This document shows, in pieces, positions 8,047-19,005 of a stretch of 64,000 nt of DNA. This stretch comes from Aquabacterium commune (lineage in GTDB: Bacteria; Pseudomonadota; Gammaproteobacteria; Burkholderiales; Burkholderiaceae_C). The position numbers and the translations under genes were made by a program. Where the stretch lies: assembly GCF_004362855.1 (NCBI RefSeq), contig NZ_SNXW01000008.1, positions 124,001 to 188,000 on the forward strand, written 5' to 3'. Under the pieces are notes generated by a model that was not told where the DNA came from, made no database searches, and saw nothing but the letters and a program-made list of their open reading frames with translations. Every line of letters starts with the position of its first letter. The first letter of the stretch is position 1.

Positions 8047-9738
8047 ATGAACAATCTGATTGATCTGATGACCATCGCAGGCATTGCCCTGCTTTCATTG
8101 CTGACCATCGGCATCGTCTTCGCTCGGCTGTACAAGCGATCGACCAAAGAGACTGCCTTCGTCCGCACCGGCCTGGGCGGGCAGAAGGTGATCATGGACG
8201 GTGGCGCCATCGTGCTTCCGGTCTTCCATGAGCGCGTGCTCGTGAATATGAACACGCTCAAGCTGGAAGTCGTCCGCCGCGAGCGTGAGAGCCTCATCAC
8301 CAAAGACCGCATGCGCGTTGACGTCACGGCAGCGTTCTTCGTTCGGGTGAAGCAGACCGAGGAATCGGTGAGCATTGCGGCGCAGACCCTTGGCACGCGA
8401 ACCATGAGCCCCGACGAACTCAAGGCTCTGGTCGAGGACAAGTTCGTCGATTCGCTTCGCGCAACCGCAGCCACGATGACCATCCAGGAGCTTCAGGACA
8501 AGCGCCGCGATTTCGTGCAGGCGGTCCAGAACGCCGTCGCGGAAGACCTGGAGAAGAACGGCCTCGAACTGGAGTCGGTTTCCTTGACGAGCTTGGACCA
8601 GACCGACAAGCAGTTCTTCAACCCGAACAATGCGTTTGACGCAGAGGGTCTGACGCGACTCACCGAGCAAACCGAGGCCCGCCGCAAACAACGCAACGAC
8701 GTCGAGCAGGACACCGAGGTTCAGGTGCGGACCAAGAACCTGGACGCGACGCGCCAGAAGCTCACCATCGAAAAGGACCAGGAGTTCGCGACGCTGGGCC
8801 AGCACCGCGAAATCGAAGTCACGCGTGCCGAGCAGGCCGCACTGATCGCCTCGCAGCAGGCCGATCGCACCCGCGAAGCCGAGGCAGCGAAGATCGAGGC
8901 GGAACGGCAGGTCAGCCAGAAGCGCATCGAAGCCGAACGAGAGATCAAGGCAGCAGAGATCGAGAAGAACCTCGTCATCCAGACGCGCGAGATCGAGTTG
9001 GAGCGCAAGACCGAGATGCAGCGTGCGGAGCAGCGCAAGCAGGTGGAGATCGCGCGTCAGGACACGCAGATCGCGATCGCCAACAAGTCGCGCGAGCAGT
9101 CCGACGCCGATGCCGCAGCCAACTTGGCCCGGGCCGAAGCTGTCAAGGCGGAAGAAGGCGTGAACACCGCTCGCCAGGTGGCCGTGGCTGAGCGCGATAG
9201 GAGCATCCAGTTGATCGAGGCCTCGAAGGAAGCCGAGCAAAACGCCATCGCAGTCAAGGTGTCGGCCTCGGCGGAGAAGGAGGCCGCGCTTGATCGCGCC
9301 GAAGCTGTGACCATCGAGGCCAAGGCGCGGCAAGCCGCTGCGCTGGCGGAAGCCGAGGGCAAGCGGGCGATCAACGAAGCGCTGAACACCTTGTCGGCCG
9401 CGCAGATCGACCTGCAGGTTCGAACGCTGCTGCTGCAACAGCTCCCTCAGATCCTGGAGCAGGCGGTGCGACCCATGGAGAAGATCGAGTCGATCCGCAT
9501 TCTCCAGGTCAGCGGCATGCCGGGCGCGGGGAACGTCACCAGCGATGGCTCGGCACATGGCACCAACGGCGGCGGGGCGACGTTTCCTGAGCAAGTGATG
9601 AACTCGGCGCTGCAGTACCAGCTTGCCAAGCCCATCGTCGATGCCGTGATGAAGGACGTCGGTCTGACAAACGACGGCATCACGGGGATGGCCAGCGCCT
9701 TGTCGGGCATGCTCAAGAAGCCAGAGGAACAAGGCTGA
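8047..9738 (+). CDS. flotillin family protein (YqiK-like)
   Basis: 563 residues. One N-terminal membrane helix (LMTIAGIALLSLLTIGIVFARLY) leads into an SPFH domain (about 40-230: TGLGGQKVIMDGGAIVLPVFHE, RVDVTAAFFVRV). A long Glu/Ala/Lys/Arg-rich coiled coil (about 230-450) and a flotillin C-terminal region follow. Flotillins form membrane microdomains and cages; with YqiJ they are thought to affect membrane fluidity and envelope stress tolerance. Start ATG 8047 has GAGGGAGC upstream. Last gene of the cassette operon; the 157 bp after it hold no recognisable gene before the xth 3' end. Confidence 0.9.
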   Translation: MNNLIDLMTIAGIALLSLLTIGIVFARLYKRSTKETAFVRTGLGGQKVIMDGGAIVLPVFHERVLVNMNTLKLEVVRRERESLITKDRMRVDVTAAFFVRVKQTEESVSIAAQTLGTRTMSPDELKALVEDKFVDSLRATAATMTIQELQDKRRDFVQAVQNAVAEDLEKNGLELESVSLTSLDQTDKQFFNPNNAFDAEGLTRLTEQTEARRKQRNDVEQDTEVQVRTKNLDATRQKLTIEKDQEFATLGQHREIEVTRAEQAALIASQQADRTREAEAAKIEAERQVSQKRIEAEREIKAAEIEKNLVIQTREIELERKTEMQRAEQRKQVEIARQDTQIAIANKSREQSDADAAANLARAEAVKAEEGVNTARQVAVAERDRSIQLIEASKEAEQNAIAVKVSASAEKEAALDRAEAVTIEAKARQAAALAEAEGKRAINEALNTLSAAQIDLQVRTLLLQQLPQILEQAVRPMEKIESIRILQVSGMPGAGNVTSDGSAHGTNGGGATFPEQVMNSALQYQLAKPIVDAVMKDVGLTNDGITGMASALSGMLKKPEEQG

Positions 9739-9895
9739 GAGTGCTCATCGATCCTGCGCGGAAGCGATGGCACAAGGGTTGCTGCAAGACGGCTCATCTT
9801 CCCGGCAAATCCGCCACGTCGAGCAGTACGCATCAGCGAAGGCGTCGCCCTCCAGTGACCTACCGTCTGTGGTTCTCATCCTCGCAAACTCACAC

Positions 9896-10705
9896 TCACA
9901 GGCTGAACGCGTAATCGATCGTCAGCGGCGCGTGGTCGCTGAACCACTGGTCCTTGAAGACGCTGGCGGCTTTGGCTGTGGCCGCCAGGCCGGGTGTGGC
10001 CAGGTGGTAGTCGATGCGCCAGCCCACGTTCTTGGCCCGTGCCTGGCCGCGGTTGCTCCACCACGTGTAGCAGGCGTCGGTCGTGTCGGGGTGCAGGGCG
10101 CGGTACACGTCAACCAGGCCGGTGTCGCCCGCCGGGTCGAGCAGTTGCGTCATCCAGGCGCGCTCCTCGGGCAGGAAGCCGGAGTTCTTGAGGTTGCCCT
10201 TCCAGTTCTTCAGGTCGGCTTCCTGGTGCGCGATGTTGACGTCGCCCACGAGGATGAACTCGCGCTCGGCGCGCAGCCGGGCCAGGTGAGGGCGGATGAC
10301 ATCGAGGAAGCGGAACTTGGCCTGCTGGCGTTCTTCGCTGCTGGAGCCTGAGGGGAAGTAGCAGCTGATGAGCGACAGCTTGCGCCCCGGCTTGTCAAAG
10401 CGCATCTCCACGTACCGGCCTTCGGCGTCGAACTCGCCGTTGTCTGCCTCGCCCAGCCCGACGATGACGTCAGAGGGCGCGATGCGGCTGTACAGGCCCA
10501 CGCCCGAGTAGCCCTTTTTTTCCGCGTGGTGGAAGTGACCCGGCATGCCGGCGATTTCGCGCAGCTCCGGGCCCATGTCGCTCGCCTGGGCCTTGAGTTC
10601 CTGCACGCCCATACAATCGGCGCCGTGGCTCTCAGCCCACTCGCGCATGCCCTTGTTGGCCGCCGAGCGGACGCCATTGAGGTTGAAAGAGACCAGTCTA
10701 AACAC
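9896..10705 (-). CDS. xth: exodeoxyribonuclease III
   Basis: 269 residues of the ExoIII/APE1 family: opens MFRLVSFNLNGVRSA, catalytic Glu36 in QELKAQ, the LISCYFPSGS strand, metal/active-site segment VGDVNIAH, and C-terminal SDHAPL with His258. It repairs AP sites and degrades dsDNA 3' to 5'. All catalytic residues are intact. Divergent from pyrE with 14 bp between the start codons, so the two promoters must overlap the neighbouring coding regions. Its last 115 bp are duplicated at 5831-5945. Confidence 0.96.
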   Translation of the reverse strand: MFRLVSFNLNGVRSAANKGMREWAESHGADCMGVQELKAQASDMGPELREIAGMPGHFHHAEKKGYSGVGLYSRIAPSDVIVGLGEADNGEFDAEGRYVEMRFDKPGRKLSLISCYFPSGSSSEERQQAKFRFLDVIRPHLARLRAEREFILVGDVNIAHQEADLKNWKGNLKNSGFLPEERAWMTQLLDPAGDTGLVDVYRALHPDTTDACYTWWSNRGQARAKNVGWRIDYHLATPGLAATAKAASVFKDQWFSDHAPLTIDYAFSL

Positions 10706-10719
10706 AGCGCACCACCATC

Positions 10720-11409
10720 ATGAGCAACTCCCCCGCACAAGACACCCTGGCCCAGGACTTCGTGGCCTTCGCCGTTGAATCCAGGGTGCTGCGATTCGGG
10801 GAGTTCAAAACCAAGGCAGGCCGGCTGTCGCCCTACTTCTTCAACGCCGGCCTGTTCGACGACGGCGCCAAGCTGGGCCGACTGGCTGAATTCTATGCAC
10901 GCCGCCTGGTCGCCTCCGGCTTGCAGTTCGACATGCTCTTCGGGCCGGCCTACAAAGGCATCACCCTGGCCGCTGCCGTGTCGATTGAACTGGCCCGCCT
11001 GGGGCAGAACAAGCCCTTCGCCTACAACCGCAAGGAAGCGAAAGACCATGGCGAGGGCGGCACCCTGGTGGGCGCGCCGGTGCAGGGCCGTGTGCTCATC
11101 ATCGACGACGTGATCTCGGCGGGCACCTCGGTGCGCGAGTCCATCGAGATGATCAAGGCGGCAGGCGCCACGCCCTGCGGCGTCACCATCGCCCTCGACC
11201 GCCAGGAAAAGGCCACGGTGACCACCGCCACCGGCCCGCAGGAAGCCGCCGAGAGCGCCGTGCAGCAGGTGCAAGGCCAGTACGGCCTGCCGGTCGTGGC
11301 CATCGCCACCCTGGCCGACCTGATGGGCTTCCTCGATGTGCAATCCGACGCGGCCCTGGTGTCCGCCCGCCCGGCTGTGCAGGCCTACCGTCAACGCTAC
11401 GGCGTCTGA
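10720..11409 (+). CDS. pyrE: orotate phosphoribosyltransferase
   Basis: 229 residues with FKTKAGRLSPYFFNAG at the N-terminus, the GPAYKGITLA loop, the flexible basic loop (YNRKEAKDHGEGG), and the PRPP-binding motif VLIIDDVISAGTS. It transfers phosphoribose from PRPP to orotate to form OMP in UMP synthesis. Length and motifs match the proteobacterial enzyme; an insertion around ATGPQEAAESAVQQ precedes the last strand. Monocistronic by appearance, divergent from xth. Confidence 0.97.
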   Translation: MSNSPAQDTLAQDFVAFAVESRVLRFGEFKTKAGRLSPYFFNAGLFDDGAKLGRLAEFYARRLVASGLQFDMLFGPAYKGITLAAAVSIELARLGQNKPFAYNRKEAKDHGEGGTLVGAPVQGRVLIIDDVISAGTSVRESIEMIKAAGATPCGVTIALDRQEKATVTTATGPQEAAESAVQQVQGQYGLPVVAIATLADLMGFLDVQSDAALVSARPAVQAYRQRYGV

Positions 11410-11479
11410 GACGTTCTATGATGGCCTGATCACACCCCCATCAGACCCAGGAGAGGGGCTTTGCGGCCCAGGAGCACAG

Positions 11480-12238
11480 ATGAGCCTGTTGTCGGTCGCC
11501 GATGACCGTCGGTCAAACCGTTTGCATCGCCCGGATGGGCGGGGCGCGCTGCCGTGCGCGATGGCTGGCATGTCGGCGCGTGCCTCGGTGTGGCTGGGCC
11601 TGAGCGCGACCTGGCTGGCGCTGGCCGCACCGGCCCAGGCCGCGGGCATCTACTCCTGCGTGGACGCCAACGGCAAGCGCCACACCTCCGACCGCCCGAT
11701 CGCCGAGTGCCTGGACCGAGAACAGCGCGTCCTCAACAAGGATGGCTCGCAGCGCCAGACCCTGCCGCCGCGCATGAACGCCGAAGAGCGCGCCCTGGCC
11801 GAAGAGCGCCAGCGCCTGCAGGAGCAGGCCCAGGCCGCGCAAAAAGACGCTGTTCGCCGCGACCGCAACCTGATGCTGCGCTTCCCCGACGAGGCCGCGC
11901 ACAACAAGGCCCGCGAGGCCGCGCTCGACGACCTGCGGCGAGGGGTGATCCTGTCCGAGCGGCGCTTGCAGGATTTGCGCGACGAGCGCCAGCCCCTGCT
12001 GGCCGAAACCGAGTTCTACAAGGGCCGCCGCCTGCCCTACAAGCTCAAGTCCAAGCTGGAGGCCAACGACGCCCAGCAGCAAGCGCAGCGCGACATCATC
12101 CAGAACCAGAACGCCGAGACGGTGCGCATCAATGCGCTGTACGACGCCGAGCTGGCCCGCCTGCGCCGCCTGTGGGCCGGGGCTGCGCCAGGGTCGGTGC
12201 CGCCCGCCTCGGACGCCGTGCCTGCCCGCAAGCGCTGA
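11480..12238 (+). CDS. DUF4124 domain-containing exported protein
   Basis: 252 residues from ATG 11480, which has AGGAG at 5 nt spacing. A signal-peptide-like segment (ASVWLGLSATWLALAAPAQA) is followed by GIYSCVDANGKRHTSDRPI, the DUF4124 motif of periplasmic proteins. The rest is a charged helical coiled coil (NAEERALAEERQRLQEQ...) ending in a basic tail. With the 11480 start the signal segment begins near residue 30; ATG at 11561 or 11570 would give a normal signal peptide but lacks a ribosome binding site. Function unknown. Confidence 0.78.
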   Translation: MSLLSVADDRRSNRLHRPDGRGALPCAMAGMSARASVWLGLSATWLALAAPAQAAGIYSCVDANGKRHTSDRPIAECLDREQRVLNKDGSQRQTLPPRMNAEERALAEERQRLQEQAQAAQKDAVRRDRNLMLRFPDEAAHNKAREAALDDLRRGVILSERRLQDLRDERQPLLAETEFYKGRRLPYKLKSKLEANDAQQQAQRDIIQNQNAETVRINALYDAELARLRRLWAGAAPGSVPPASDAVPARKR

Positions 12239-12272
12239 ACCCGCGAGGGAGATGGGGCCTGAACCTCAGCCC

Positions 12273-13106
12273 TCAGCCCAGCACATTGCGGCGCCCCAGG
12301 CCCAGCTTGTTGGCCAGCCAGAAGCGCATGTGGTAGCGGTGCTTGCGCAGATAGACCTGGGCCTTGCGCAGCGGCGGGTAGTCGCGGTACTCGGCGCGGC
12401 CCCCCCCGATCACCGAGGCGGCGATGTCGGCGCCCACCTGCCAGAACAGGTCGGGGCTGGCGGAGTACACGGTCAGGTCGCGCTCCCAGTGATGCTTGAG
12501 TTCGAAGTCCACCGGACGCAGCAGATGCTCGCGCTTCGGGGTGAGCTTGGCCGCGCCGCGGCGCGACACCAGGTAGGCCGTGCCGTCTTCGGGGCCCTTG
12601 CCGCCGAAACACAGGGCCAGCGGCGTGCCTTGGCCCGCATCGCCTGAGACCTGGCCCACGCTGCCCACCCGCTTCGCGCCCTGACGCAGCCGCGTGAGCT
12701 TGAGCACGTCCCAGGGGTGCGCGCCGGTGGCCGAGTCGGCCAGCGCCTGCAGGTTCTGCAACGTGCAGATGTCGTGGGTCTGGAAGTCGTCCTCCAGCAC
12801 CAAGGCGCAGTCCAGGCCGCGTTCCGCGATGAGCTGCCAGCAGCGCAGGTGGCTCAGGAAGCAGCCGATCTCGCCCGGGGTGAGCGGGCGGAACCACTCG
12901 CCGTGCGGCGCCGGATGCGGGTTGAGCGCGGCCAGGCGGGCCGCGTCCAGCCGTTTGCCTTCGATGCCGGGCACGCGCTCCCAAGTCACGCCCAGGGCGT
13001 CGAGGAGGGGGGCGCAACGCGCCAGGCGGTCGGCCGAGCGGTCGAGGTTGATGAGGAAAACGTGCAAGGGCATCGGCTGGGCCGGTGGGGGCGCCGGGCT
13101 CGCCAT
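12273..13106 (-). CDS. glycosyltransferase family 25 (LPS-type)
   Basis: 277 residues of the GT25 family: VFLINLDRSADRLAR at the N-terminus, PGIEGK, LTPGEIGCFLSHLRCWQ, ALVLEDDFQ with the DxD-like acidic pair, and later YLVSRRGAAKL. GT25 enzymes transfer galactose or glucose to lipooligosaccharide. The start ATG overlaps the gatB stop by one base (TGATG), implying translational coupling to gatB; an internal ATG at 13073 opens directly at the domain (MPLHVFLINLDRS). Sugar donor and acceptor unknown; no other LPS gene is adjacent. Confidence 0.85.
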   Translation of the reverse strand: MASPAPPPAQPMPLHVFLINLDRSADRLARCAPLLDALGVTWERVPGIEGKRLDAARLAALNPHPAPHGEWFRPLTPGEIGCFLSHLRCWQLIAERGLDCALVLEDDFQTHDICTLQNLQALADSATGAHPWDVLKLTRLRQGAKRVGSVGQVSGDAGQGTPLALCFGGKGPEDGTAYLVSRRGAAKLTPKREHLLRPVDFELKHHWERDLTVYSASPDLFWQVGADIAASVIGGGRAEYRDYPPLRKAQVYLRKHRYHMRFWLANKLGLGRRNVLG

Positions 13107-14608
13107 CAGCCCGCGAGCTTTTTCTTGAGCAGCTCGTTGACCGCCGCCGGGTTGGCCTTGCCCTTGGTGGCTTTCATGGCCTGACCGACCAGCGCGTTGA
13201 AGGCCTTGTCCTTGCCAGCGCGGAACTCTTCGACCGACTTGGCGTTGGCCGCCAGGATGTCGTCGAGGATCCGGTCGAGCTCGCCCGTGTCGCTCATCTG
13301 CTTGAGGCCCTTGGCCTCGATGACGGCGTCCACGCGGGCTTGCGCATCACCGCTTCCTTCACCCGACCACAGCGCCTCGAACACCTGGCGGGCGCCGTTG
13401 TTCGAGATGGTGCCGTCGGCGATGCGCGAGATCATCGCGGCCAGCAAATCGGGCGTCACGGGCGATTGCCCGATGGTCTGCTCTGCCGCGCTGTCTGCGG
13501 AGTTCAAGCGCCGCGAGACCTCGCCCATCAGCCAGTTCGACACCAGCTTGGGGCTGCCGCAAGCTTTCGCTGCGGCCTCGAAGAAGGCGCCAAAGGCCTT
13601 GGACTGCGTCATCATCGTCGCGTCGTACTCGGGCAGGCCGAAGTCGCGCACGAAGCGCGCGGCCATCACGCGGGGCAGCTCGGGCATCTGCGCGCGCACG
13701 CGCTCGACCCACTCGGGTGCGATCACCAGCGGCGGCAGGTCGGGGTCGGGGAAGTAGCGGTAGTCGTGCGCGTCTTCCTTGCTGCGCATGGCGCGCGTCT
13801 CGCCCGTGTCTGGGTTGAACAGCACGGTGGCTTGCTGGATGGCGCGGCCGTCCTCGATCTCGTCGATCTGCCAGTTGATCTCGTAGTCAGCGGCCTGCAC
13901 GATGTGCTTGAAGCTGTTGAGGTTCTTGATCTCGCGGCGGGTGCCCAGCGGCGCGCCGGGCTTGCGCACCGACACGTTGACGTCGCAGCGGAAGGAGCCT
14001 TCCTGCATGTTGCCGTCGCAGATGCCCAGCCACACCACCAGCGTGTGCAGTGCGCGCGCGTACTCGGCGGCCTCGGCGCTGGTGCGGATGTCCGGCTCGG
14101 TGACGATCTCGATGAGTGGCGTGCCCGCGCGGTTGAGGTCGATGCCCGAGGACTTCTCGCCGTTGAAGCCGCTGAAGTCATCGTGCAGGGACTTGCCCGC
14201 GTCTTCTTCCAGGTGGGCGCGCACCAGGCGCACGGTGTGCGGCGTCTCTCCGACGAAGAAGCTGACCGAGCCGCCTTGCACGACGGGGATCTCGTACTGG
14301 CTGATCTGGTAGCCCTTGGGCAGGTCGGGGTAGAAGTAGTTCTTGCGCGCAAAGATGGAGCGCGGCGCGATGTGCGAGCCGACCGACAGGCCGAAGGCGA
14401 TGGCGCGCTCGACCGCGCCCCGGTTCATCACGGGCAGGGTGCCGGGCAGGGCCATGTCCACGGGGCAGGCCTGCGTGTTGGGCGCGGCGCCGAACTGGGT
14501 CGAGGCGCCGGAGAAAATCTTCGACTGGGTCGAGAGCTGGACGTGGGTTTCGATGCCGATGACGACTTCGTAGCCACGGACCATCTTGGGGGTCGCGGGG
14601 GAGCTCAT
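13106..14608 (-). CDS. gatB: aspartyl/glutamyl-tRNA amidotransferase subunit B
   Basis: 500 residues from [20 protein letters not shown]. The GatB cradle domain has [10 protein letters not shown], the [12 protein letters not shown] segment with a conserved Cys just before it, [18 protein letters not shown], and DVNVSVR; the C-terminal YqeY-like tail binds tRNA. With GatA and GatC it transamidates Glu-tRNA(Gln) and/or Asp-tRNA(Asn). An in-frame ATG at 14632 would add eight residues. Lies 35 bp after gatA in the order gatC-gatA-gatB. Confidence 0.97.
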   Translation of the reverse strand: MSSPATPKMVRGYEVVIGIETHVQLSTQSKIFSGASTQFGAAPNTQACPVDMALPGTLPVMNRGAVERAIAFGLSVGSHIAPRSIFARKNYFYPDLPKGYQISQYEIPVVQGGSVSFFVGETPHTVRLVRAHLEEDAGKSLHDDFSGFNGEKSSGIDLNRAGTPLIEIVTEPDIRTSAEAAEYARALHTLVVWLGICDGNMQEGSFRCDVNVSVRKPGAPLGTRREIKNLNSFKHIVQAADYEINWQIDEIEDGRAIQQATVLFNPDTGETRAMRSKEDAHDYRYFPDPDLPPLVIAPEWVERVRAQMPELPRVMAARFVRDFGLPEYDATMMTQSKAFGAFFEAAAKACGSPKLVSNWLMGEVSRRLNSADSAAEQTIGQSPVTPDLLAAMISRIADGTISNNGARQVFEALWSGEGSGDAQARVDAVIEAKGLKQMSDTGELDRILDDILAANAKSVEEFRAGKDKAFNALVGQAMKATKGKANPAAVNELLKKKLAG

Positions 14609-14643
14609 GGGGTGTCTCGCTGGGTTCGTCAACGCTCAGGCCA

Positions 14644-16203
14644 TCAGGCCTGGGCCGTGGGCTGGCGCTGGTGCCAGTCGGTGGCCTGCTGGAAGGCTTG
14701 GCCCGCGTGCAGCAGCCGGGCCTCCTGCCAGTAGTTGCCGATCAGCTGCAGGCCAATGGGCAAGGGGCGCTGCAGCCCGCTGTCGCTGAAGCCGCAGGGC
14801 ACGCTCATGCCCGGCAGGCCGGCCAGGGAGGCGGGCAGGGTGAAGATGTCGGCGAGGTATTCCTGCAGCGGGTCGGTCTGCGAGCCAATCTCGCGGGCCA
14901 CCGTGGGGGCCACCGGCCCGGCGATCACGTCGCACACCTGGAACGCGGCCTGGAAGTCGTCGGCGATCATGCGGCGCAGCTTCTGGGCCTGCAGGTAGTA
15001 GGCATCGTAGTAGCCGTGGCTCAGCACATAGGCGCCGATCATGATGCGGCGCTTGACCTCGGGCCCGAAGCCTTCGGCGCGCGTCTTGCGGTACATGTCG
15101 TTGAGGTCGCTGTACTTCTGCGCGCGGTGGCCGAACTTGACGCCATCGAAGCGGCTCAGGTTGGACGAGGCCTCGGCCGGCGCGATGATGTAGTACACGG
15201 GGATGGACAGCTCGGTGCGCGGCAGGCTGACGTCAACCAGCGTGGCGCCCAGGGCTTCGAGCTGCGCCAGCGCGGCGCGCGTGGCGGCCAGCACGTCGGC
15301 GCTCACGCCTTCACCGAAGAACTCCTTCGGGACGCCCACGCGCAGGCCGGCCAGCGGGTGGGCCTTGTCGGCGAGTTGGGCCGCCAGCGACAGCGCAGCC
15401 AGTTCCCGGCCGATCACGCCGGGGCGGTTGGCCGCCAGGGTGCCGTCGTGCAGGCGGACCTGCTCGGCGCTGGTGGCGTCGCGCTCGTCGAAGCCGCTCA
15501 TCGCGTCCAGCATCAGGGCGCAGTCTTCGGCGGTGCGGGCCATGGGGCCGGCTTGGTCCAGCGACGAGGCGAAGGCGATCATGCCGAAACGCGAGCAGCG
15601 GCCGTAAGTGGGCTTGATGCCGGTGATGCCGGTGAGCGCCGCGGGCTGGCGGATCGAGCCGCCGGTGTCGGTGCCGGTGGTGGCCGACACCAGGCGCGCG
15701 GCCACGGCCACGGCCGAGCCGCCCGAGGAGCCGCCGGGGATGCGGCCGGTGTCCCAGGGGTTGCGGGCCTTGGCGTAGGCCGAGTTCTCGTTGGCGCCGC
15801 CCATGGCGAATTCGTCGCAGTTGAGCTTGCCCACGTTGACCACGCCAGCGGCCTTGAGCTGGGCCACCACGGTGGCGTCGAAGGGGCTCTGGTAGCCCTT
15901 GAGCATTTTCGAGGCCGCGGTGGTGGGCAGGCCTTGCGTGACGAAGATGTCCTTGTGCGCGATGGGCACGCCGTCCAGCGGGCCGAGGGCTTGACCGGCG
16001 GCGCGGCGGGCGTCGGCGGCGGCGGCGGCGGCCAGTGCGCCATCGGCGTCCACGTGCAGGAAGGCGCCGAGGTCGGCGTGCGCGGCGATGCGGTCCAGGG
16101 CGTGCTGGGTCAGGGCCACCGAGGTGGTCTGGCCGGCGTTCAGCGCCTGGCTTTGCTGGGCCAGGGTCAGGTCGTGCAGGGGCAGGGCGGTCATGGCACT
16201 CAT
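14644..16203 (-). CDS. gatA: aspartyl/glutamyl-tRNA amidotransferase subunit A
   Basis: 519 residues of the amidase-signature family. The catalytic Lys lies in VPIAHKDIF; the Gly/Ser-rich signature [13 protein letters not shown] is followed by [13 protein letters not shown] with the cis-Ser and nucleophilic Ser. It releases ammonia from glutamine for the GatB active site. Start ATG 16203 overlaps the gatC stop by four bases; MTALPLHDL at 16194 is an alternative. About 20 residues longer than typical family members, which is within range. Confidence 0.97.
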   Translation of the reverse strand: MSAMTALPLHDLTLAQQSQALNAGQTTSVALTQHALDRIAAHADLGAFLHVDADGALAAAAAADARRAAGQALGPLDGVPIAHKDIFVTQGLPTTAASKMLKGYQSPFDATVVAQLKAAGVVNVGKLNCDEFAMGGANENSAYAKARNPWDTGRIPGGSSGGSAVAVAARLVSATTGTDTGGSIRQPAALTGITGIKPTYGRCSRFGMIAFASSLDQAGPMARTAEDCALMLDAMSGFDERDATSAEQVRLHDGTLAANRPGVIGRELAALSLAAQLADKAHPLAGLRVGVPKEFFGEGVSADVLAATRAALAQLEALGATLVDVSLPRTELSIPVYYIIAPAEASSNLSRFDGVKFGHRAQKYSDLNDMYRKTRAEGFGPEVKRRIMIGAYVLSHGYYDAYYLQAQKLRRMIADDFQAAFQVCDVIAGPVAPTVAREIGSQTDPLQEYLADIFTLPASLAGLPGMSVPCGFSDSGLQRPLPIGLQLIGNYWQEARLLHAGQAFQQATDWHQRQPTAQA

Positions 16204-16499
16204 TCGATCACCTTGGGCACCAGGAACAGGCCTTCGTCGCGGGCCGGGGCGTTGGCCATGTTGGCTTCGCGGTTGTCGCCTTCGGTGACGGTGTCTTCCC
16301 GCAGGCGCAGGGTGACGTCCTCGATGGCCGACAGCGGGGTGTACAGGGGCTCGACGCCCGAGGTGTCGATGGCGCGCATCTTCTCGACGATGGCGAAGAA
16401 TTCGTTGAGCTGGGTCAGCATCGCAGCCTGCTCGTCGTCGCGCAATTCAAGGCGCGCCAACTGGGCGATGCGGCTGACTTCCGTGGGGGTCAGGGCCAT
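16200..16499 (-). CDS. gatC: aspartyl/glutamyl-tRNA amidotransferase subunit C
   Basis: 99 residues, opening [19 protein letters not shown] and ending LFLVPKVIE, both family hallmarks. GatC is the small linker that stabilises the GatA-GatB interface. First gene of the gatCAB operon, divergent from mreB across a 352-bp region. Confidence 0.95.
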   Translation of the reverse strand: MALTPTEVSRIAQLARLELRDDEQAAMLTQLNEFFAIVEKMRAIDTSGVEPLYTPLSAIEDVTLRLREDTVTEGDNREANMANAPARDEGLFLVPKVIE

Positions 16500-16569
16500 G
16501 GGTTCATCCAGGGGTAACAGTCGGTTGGTGCAACCCCGGAAACGGGGAGACCTTGCGGTATTATCTTAG

Positions 16570-17895
<1,326 letters not shown>

Positions 17896-18000
17896 GCCGA
17901 ACAAGCCGTCACAATCCCCTTGGCGCGAGCGGGGTGGCGGGCGAACGAGCCCTTCCCCTGCTCGTGCGGCGTCTGATGCTTCGGAGCTGAACCGCCCACC

Positions 18001-19005
18001 ATGCCACTGGCCACGCTGGACCGCACCCCGCCCCCCTTCTTCAAGCAGGGGCCGTCGGCCTTCACACGCCTGATGTTTTTTGCCGCCCTGGCCATCTTCC
18101 TGATGGTGGCCGACGCGCGCTGGAACATGACGCAGCCCGCGCGTGCCGCCGTGGCCACGGTGCTCAACCCGGTGCAGCAGGCCTTGCTGGCGCCGTCACG
18201 CGCTTGGGACCAACTCCTGCATTACTTCGCCGGCATGGACGAGGCCCGCGCCGTGCAGGCCCGCGCGCAGCACCTGGTCACGACCCAGGCCGAGCGCGTG
18301 ATGCGCATGGAAGAGCTCGCCCGCGAGAACGCCCGCCTGCGCGCCTTGCTGACGCTGCGCCCGCGCATCGAGGTGGCCACGTCCTCGGCCGAAATCCTCT
18401 ACGACACCCAGGACCCCTTCACCCGCAAGGTCGTGATCGACCATGGCGGCAACCAGGGCGTGGTGCTGGGCTCGCCCGTGGTCGATGAAACCGGCGTGCT
18501 GGGCCAGGTCACGCGCGTGTACCCGCTCACGTCCGAGGTGACGCTGGTGACCGACAAGGACGCGGCCGTGCCCGTGGTCAATGTGCGCACGCAACAGCGC
18601 GGCGTGGCCTACGGCACCGCCCAGGCGCGCGGCATGGAGCTGCGCTTCATGGCTGGCAACGCCGATGTGCAGGTGGGCGACACCTTGCAGACCTCCGGCC
18701 TCGATGGCGTTTATCCGGCCGGCCTGCCGGTGGCCAAGGTCAGCAGCGTGGACCGCCGCGCCGACTCGGCCTTCGCGCGCATCGTGCTGACGCCCCTGAG
18801 CAGCCCGGACAGCACCCGCCACGTGCTGCTGCTGCAGCCGGCCTCCAGCCAGATGCCGGAGCGCCCGGCCGATGCGGCCTCCGGTGCGGCCTCGGTCGCC
18901 GAAGACAAGGGCCGCCACGGCAAGGGTGTCCACCACGGTGGCAGCAAGTCACCCGCTACCGCCTCGGGAGTCACCTCGGCAGCCACCTCGGGAGCCCGCC
19001 CATGA
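18001..19005 (+). CDS. mreC: rod shape-determining protein MreC
   Basis: 334 residues: one N-terminal membrane helix (RLMFFAALAIFLMVAD), a coiled coil (about 80-115), then the periplasmic beta-rich MreC domain with VIDHGGNQGVVLGSPVV and a DTLQTSGLDGVYPAGLPVA segment. It links MreB filaments to PBP2. The C-terminal about 50 residues are a low-complexity Ala/Ser/Gly/His tail beyond the domain. Overlaps mreD by four bases. Confidence 0.95.
   Translation: MPLATLDRTPPPFFKQGPSAFTRLMFFAALAIFLMVADARWNMTQPARAAVATVLNPVQQALLAPSRAWDQLLHYFAGMDEARAVQARAQHLVTTQAERVMRMEELARENARLRALLTLRPRIEVATSSAEILYDTQDPFTRKVVIDHGGNQGVVLGSPVVDETGVLGQVTRVYPLTSEVTLVTDKDAAVPVVNVRTQQRGVAYGTAQARGMELRFMAGNADVQVGDTLQTSGLDGVYPAGLPVAKVSSVDRRADSAFARIVLTPLSSPDSTRHVLLLQPASSQMPERPADAASGAASVAEDKGRHGKGVHHGGSKSPATASGVTSAATSGARP

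Larger units (their letters stand above)
5946..10010. mobile_element. probable inserted cassette bounded by duplicated xth 3' ends
   Basis: The four-gene PspA/YqiJ/flotillin operon lies between a broken copy (5831-5945) and the functional copy (9896-10010) of the last 115 bp of xth. The left copy adjoins the oxidoreductase gene as expected for the ancestral locus, so the inserted unit is best drawn as 5946-10010, carrying a replacement 3' end for xth. No recombinase is encoded. Entry by an element that has since lost its integrase, or by homologous or illegitimate recombination, are both possible. Confidence 0.6.

Noticed and set aside
14671-16569. Long plus-strand open frame across gatA and gatC
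   Set aside because: Antisense shadow of two clear amidotransferase genes; low-complexity Gly/Ala/Arg product and no ribosome binding site.
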